This document shows positions 61,047 through 64,000 of a stretch of 64,000 nucleotides of DNA, piece by piece. Position 1 is the stretch's first letter, and every line of letters begins with the position of its first letter. Source of the DNA: Hymenobacter convexus (GTDB taxonomy: Bacteria; Bacteroidota; Bacteroidia; Cytophagales; Hymenobacteraceae); contig NZ_JAUQON010000005.1 of the NCBI RefSeq assembly GCF_030580955.1, positions 372,001 to 436,000 of the forward strand, read 5' to 3'. Position numbers and translations under genes: made by a program. The notes under the pieces are model-generated. The model saw nothing but the letters and a program-made list of their open reading frames with translations. It did no database searches and was not told the DNA's origin.

Positions 61047-64000
61047 CTACTCTCGCACCATCTGCAGGCGCTGGGGCACCCCATCGGGCCCGCTGATGCT
61101 GATTACGTACACGCCCGGTGCGGCCTGCCGTAGGAAACTGCCCAACTGCTCCGCCAGCACCGCGCGCGAAGCTGGCGCCGGGGCAAAAAGGATGCGGCCC
61201 ACCACGTTGCTCAGCGTAAGGCGCAACGGTGCGTCCTCATTCAGAATTGGCCCGCCGAGCAGTTGCAGCGCCTCGCCGCGGCTGGGGTTGGGCACCAATA
61301 CGTAAGGGCTGGCCGCGGCCGGTACATAGACCACTTGGCTGAAGTGGGTGCTGCCATCCAGGTCGCGCTGGCGCAGGCGGTAGAAGGCGGCGGTTGGGGC
61401 TTCTCGGTCAGTGTATGTATAGCTGGCGGGCTGAGTGCCGCCATGCGCTGCCACCGTAGCTACAAGGGCGAAGGCTTTGCCATCGATTGATTTTTCGATT
61501 TCGAAGCCGGCGTTGTTTTTTTCCTGCGCCGTGGCCCAGCTCACGCGCACAGCGTTTGAACCGCTGCGCTGCGCGGCAAACTGCGTGAGGGTGACTGGGA
61601 GGGGTGCGGTGCCATTGCCTAAGGCAAACAGCGGGAAGCTGTTCACGCCACTCCGCGTAGCCACAAATGGCCCGGCTCCGGCCACGCCCACGCGGCCCAG
61701 TTCCGTCCAGGTGCTGCCCGTATTGCCTGCGTTGCCATAGAGGCTGGCCTGGGCCGGTACGAAGGCGGCATTCTGGTCAGCGGCTTCAAACTGGACGCTC
61801 ACGTCCACTACCGGACCCGTGGTCAGGGCCGGCGTGGCCTCCCAGGTCCGGTTCACAAAATCGGCCTGCCGGGCATACGGTGTGCCGCTGCGCCCATTGG
61901 CCAACAGCCCGCTGAAAGTGCGCACCTGGAACGTGGTGCTGACGCCCGAATTGGTAAGCGTGACAGGCGCATAAGAGGCCGCCGTGCCCACCGGAAAAAC
62001 CACTGCCGTCCCTCCCGCGGGCACGGGCCGTGCCACGTAGCCGCCGCCGGCCGCTACTTCGGGCGTTATCACGTAGCGGCTAGCATTGGCGCCGCTGATG
62101 GTGGCGGTGCTGCTCAGGGTCAGGCCTTGGTTGTCGACTACCAAGTGGCCGGTGGTGAAGGTGAGGGCGTCGCTGACACTCACGGGACTGAGCAGACGCA
62201 CATTAGACATATTGTTAATTTTGAGAATGCTGATAGGCAGCGTTGCGCTGCTACCGGTGCTCAGCGTTTGTTCGGAATTGCCGTTCAGCTCTAGCGTGCC
62301 GGGGCCACCGATGGCGCCCGCGGCCAGCACGTTGCCGCTTACCTGCCAGGTAGTGCCGACGGCCAGCGTCAGGCTGGCCCCGCTTTCCACCGTCAGATTA
62401 TGCGCGGCCAAGGTGCCCGCGCCGAGTTGTGGCGCAAAGCTGGTGCCGGCCGGAATCAGCACGTCGGTGCTGGCGGTGGGCGTCACGCCGGCTTCCCAGT
62501 TGCGGCAGTCGGCGGGGTCGGCCGAGGCGTCGTTGCTGGTCCAGATGGCCACTTGGTTGGTCGGTAACGGGGCGGTGAGGGTATTCACAGCCGTTGGGGC
62601 CGTGTAACTCACCTTCACAAAGCATTTTTGGCCAGCTACAGTGGCGGTCGCGTTGCGTACTTTCAGCGCCAGCCAGCCGGTGGTGCTGGCAGTGTAAGTG
62701 CCGCTGGCAGCGGCCGTGTTAGTGGTGCCGCTGCCGGTGGCGCTGCTCAGCAGCTGCCCGCGCAGGTCATACACCCCAACGGTGAGGTTGCTGGTGTTGC
62801 CGCTGGGGTCTTCGGGGTAGAGGTTGTAGCTCACGGGCTGCCCGGCTTGCACAAATATTTTGCCCACCAGCCGCGTATTGGTCGAATTTGAAGGCAGCGC
62901 GCCGCCCTGGCCCAGGCTGCCGCAGTTCAGGTCGCCGAGGTCGTCGGCCATTTCCCATTCCTGGGTGGTTTCGGCGGCGCGCGCCGGATTGTAAGTCGAA
63001 TTATCCTGGCCCACCGGCGCCCACACCGAGTAGCCCCGGCGGCCCAGCAGGGCGGTGCCGTCGCAGGGCGGCGTGTTCACGTCCACGTAGGCGTTGCCGT
63101 CGTTGCCTCGGAACACAGTGTGCACAGCTGTACCGTTGGCGCCAGAATAATCCTTGAGCTGGGTGCCCACCGCAAAATCGGTCCGTACCGTGTTGTTCTG
63201 CCAGGTGTTGTAGTTGTCGTTGATGCCGATGAGGGCCTTGGTGCTGCGCTCAATCACGAGGTGGTCGCCGGAGGCATAAGGCACTTTATAAGCGCCATCC
63301 TTAAAGTTAAGGTGCTGGTGGCACCAAATCAGGTTCACCAGGTCGTCGCGCACGGGCAGGTCGGCGGTGGAGGTGGGCAGGTGGGTCCAGCGCTTTCCCG
63401 TTCCCCCGATGTTGAACAGGTCTTCGAAAAAGAGCTGCGGATTGCCGTCCACGGCAAACGTGACGGCGTAGGCGGCCGACAGGCGCGGGTCGAACGGGTC
63501 GATGTGCGCGGCTAGCTCCTGATTGGTGTTCCAGCCCGTGTAGTTGCCGGTGGCGTCAAGCTGGGGCCGGAACGTGTCGTGGTTGTTCACGAAGGGCACG
63601 GTGCGGTGCACGTAGGTATCCGAGGCCGCGTAGTAGGCCACGCGCTGGTCCTGCTGCTGGGCCGGAATGTCGCTCAGGTTATAGCCACCGTTGCCGCTCA
63701 CCATCCCATATATGGCCCCGCGCAGCCCAAAATCAAAGGTGCCCATCAGGAAGTCGTTGCCGCCGTTCTGGCCTTTCACGTTGTTGATGTAGCCATCCAG
63801 GTCCGATTTGCCGCCCACAAACTCGCCCACGTTGAACATGCTTTCGCCGCCGTTGGCCCAGCCGGCGTTGTATTTCAGGTTGAAGCTCAGGTCCTGCTGC
63901 GCGTTGTAGCTGAAGTGCTTCACCGCGTCCCACCGGAAGCCGTCGACGCCGGTTTGCTTCTTCATCCACAGGGCCCAGTTGCGGGCCTGCGTCTGGCTGT
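61047..64000 (-). CDS. GH13 alpha-amylase with T9SS sorting domain (N terminus beyond the window)
   Basis: At least 984 residues; the frame is open at the window edge. GH13 conserved region II is GVDGFRWDAVKHF (nucleophile Asp), region III FNVGEFVGG (acid Glu), and region IV FVNNHDTFR (Asp). The catalytic domain ends with FAVGTQLKDYSGANG and GYSVWAPVG. A beta-sandwich lipid/sugar-type region follows (IFVQAGQPVSYNLYPED), then a Bacteroidota adhesin-like middle (DCRNWEAGVTPTASTDVLIPAG), a fibronectin-like VRVSWATAQEKNNAGFEIEKS, and a type A T9SS domain (YVLVPNPSRGEAL, GVYVISISGPDGVPQRLQMVRE). It cuts alpha-1,4 glucans outside the cell. Confidence 0.93.
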   Translation of the reverse strand, partial: SQTQARNWALWMKKQTGVDGFRWDAVKHFSYNAQQDLSFNLKYNAGWANGGESMFNVGEFVGGKSDLDGYINNVKGQNGGNDFLMGTFDFGLRGAIYGMVSGNGGYNLSDIPAQQQDQRVAYYAASDTYVHRTVPFVNNHDTFRPQLDATGNYTGWNTNQELAAHIDPFDPRLSAAYAVTFAVDGNPQLFFEDLFNIGGTGKRWTHLPTSTADLPVRDDLVNLIWCHQHLNFKDGAYKVPYASGDHLVIERSTKALIGINDNYNTWQNNTVRTDFAVGTQLKDYSGANGTAVHTVFRGNDGNAYVDVNTPPCDGTALLGRRGYSVWAPVGQDNSTYNPARAAETTQEWEMADDLGDLNCGSLGQGGALPSNSTNTRLVGKIFVQAGQPVSYNLYPEDPSGNTSNLTVGVYDLRGQLLSSATGSGTTNTAAASGTYTASTTGWLALKVRNATATVAGQKCFVKVSYTAPTAVNTLTAPLPTNQVAIWTSNDASADPADCRNWEAGVTPTASTDVLIPAGTSFAPQLGAGTLAAHNLTVESGASLTLAVGTTWQVSGNVLAAGAIGGPGTLELNGNSEQTLSTGSSATLPISILKINNMSNVRLLSPVSVSDALTFTTGHLVVDNQGLTLSSTATISGANASRYVITPEVAAGGGYVARPVPAGGTAVVFPVGTAASYAPVTLTNSGVSTTFQVRTFSGLLANGRSGTPYARQADFVNRTWEATPALTTGPVVDVSVQFEAADQNAAFVPAQASLYGNAGNTGSTWTELGRVGVAGAGPFVATRSGVNSFPLFALGNGTAPLPVTLTQFAAQRSGSNAVRVSWATAQEKNNAGFEIEKSIDGKAFALVATVAAHGGTQPASYTYTDREAPTAAFYRLRQRDLDGSTHFSQVVYVPAAASPYVLVPNPSRGEALQLLGGPILNEDAPLRLTLSNVVGRILFAPAPASRAVLAEQLGSFLRQAAPGVYVISISGPDGVPQRLQMVRE

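Overview
The window comes from a high-GC member of the Bacteroidota, most likely Hymenobacter or a close relative (inference). The signs are a SusC/SusD pair, two secreted proteins with type IX secretion C-terminal sorting domains, short intergenic spaces with few Shine-Dalgarno sites, TAnnTTTG-like promoter candidates, and TonB-dependent and OmpA-type envelope proteins. It looks chromosomal: there are no phage, plasmid or conjugation genes, and the only insertion sequence is a decayed IS5-type copy.

Layout. 0-7 kb: a cut secreted protein, an HNH-like gene, and sbcC and sbcD separated by an alpha/beta hydrolase gene. 7-16 kb: a Tat-type metallophosphoesterase, an MBL-rhodanese protein, a T9SS cargo protein, two tandem Spy-like periplasmic proteins, an amino-acid permease, a DUF418 membrane protein and a small DUF2945-like protein. 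16-32 kb: a potassium block holding a sigma-54 (NtrC-type) response regulator, a 31-residue membrane protein, kdpF (26 residues), kdpA, kdpB, kdpC, two beta-barrel porins, a KdpD reduced to its input half, a separate histidine kinase, the stump of a second kinase beside the IS remnant, and a Kup transporter. 32.7-39.7 kb: a SusC-SusD-sodium symporter-phosphoesterase operon bordered on both sides by gene remnants. 40-50 kb: a ricin/PD40/OmpA fusion, a propeller-like hypothetical, a divergent pair of small paralogues, an AI-2E exporter, a lactonase-like lipoprotein, and a LysR-YeiH-TauE group probably concerned with sulfite or sulfonates. 50-61 kb: a large lipoprotein of unknown function, a secreted MBL protein, tRNA-Leu(CAA), hscB, and a complete RND efflux operon (adaptor, pump, outer-membrane factor). 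61-64 kb: a GH13 alpha-amylase with T9SS tail, cut by the window edge.

The strongest signals are: (1) a rewired Kdp potassium system, in which the sensor is split over two genes, no KdpE is present, and a sigma-54 activator sits upstream together with a candidate -24/-12 promoter and an upstream inverted repeat; (2) a family of about 100-bp dispersed palindromes, eight copies, whose arms co-vary to stay paired and five of which sit at gene junctions inside the potassium block; (3) the SusCD-symporter-phosphoesterase module of unknown substrate, whose enzyme has G and Y in place of the usual first metal ligands D and H. All coordinates and motifs were read by eye. Family names are from recognition, not from a database search.
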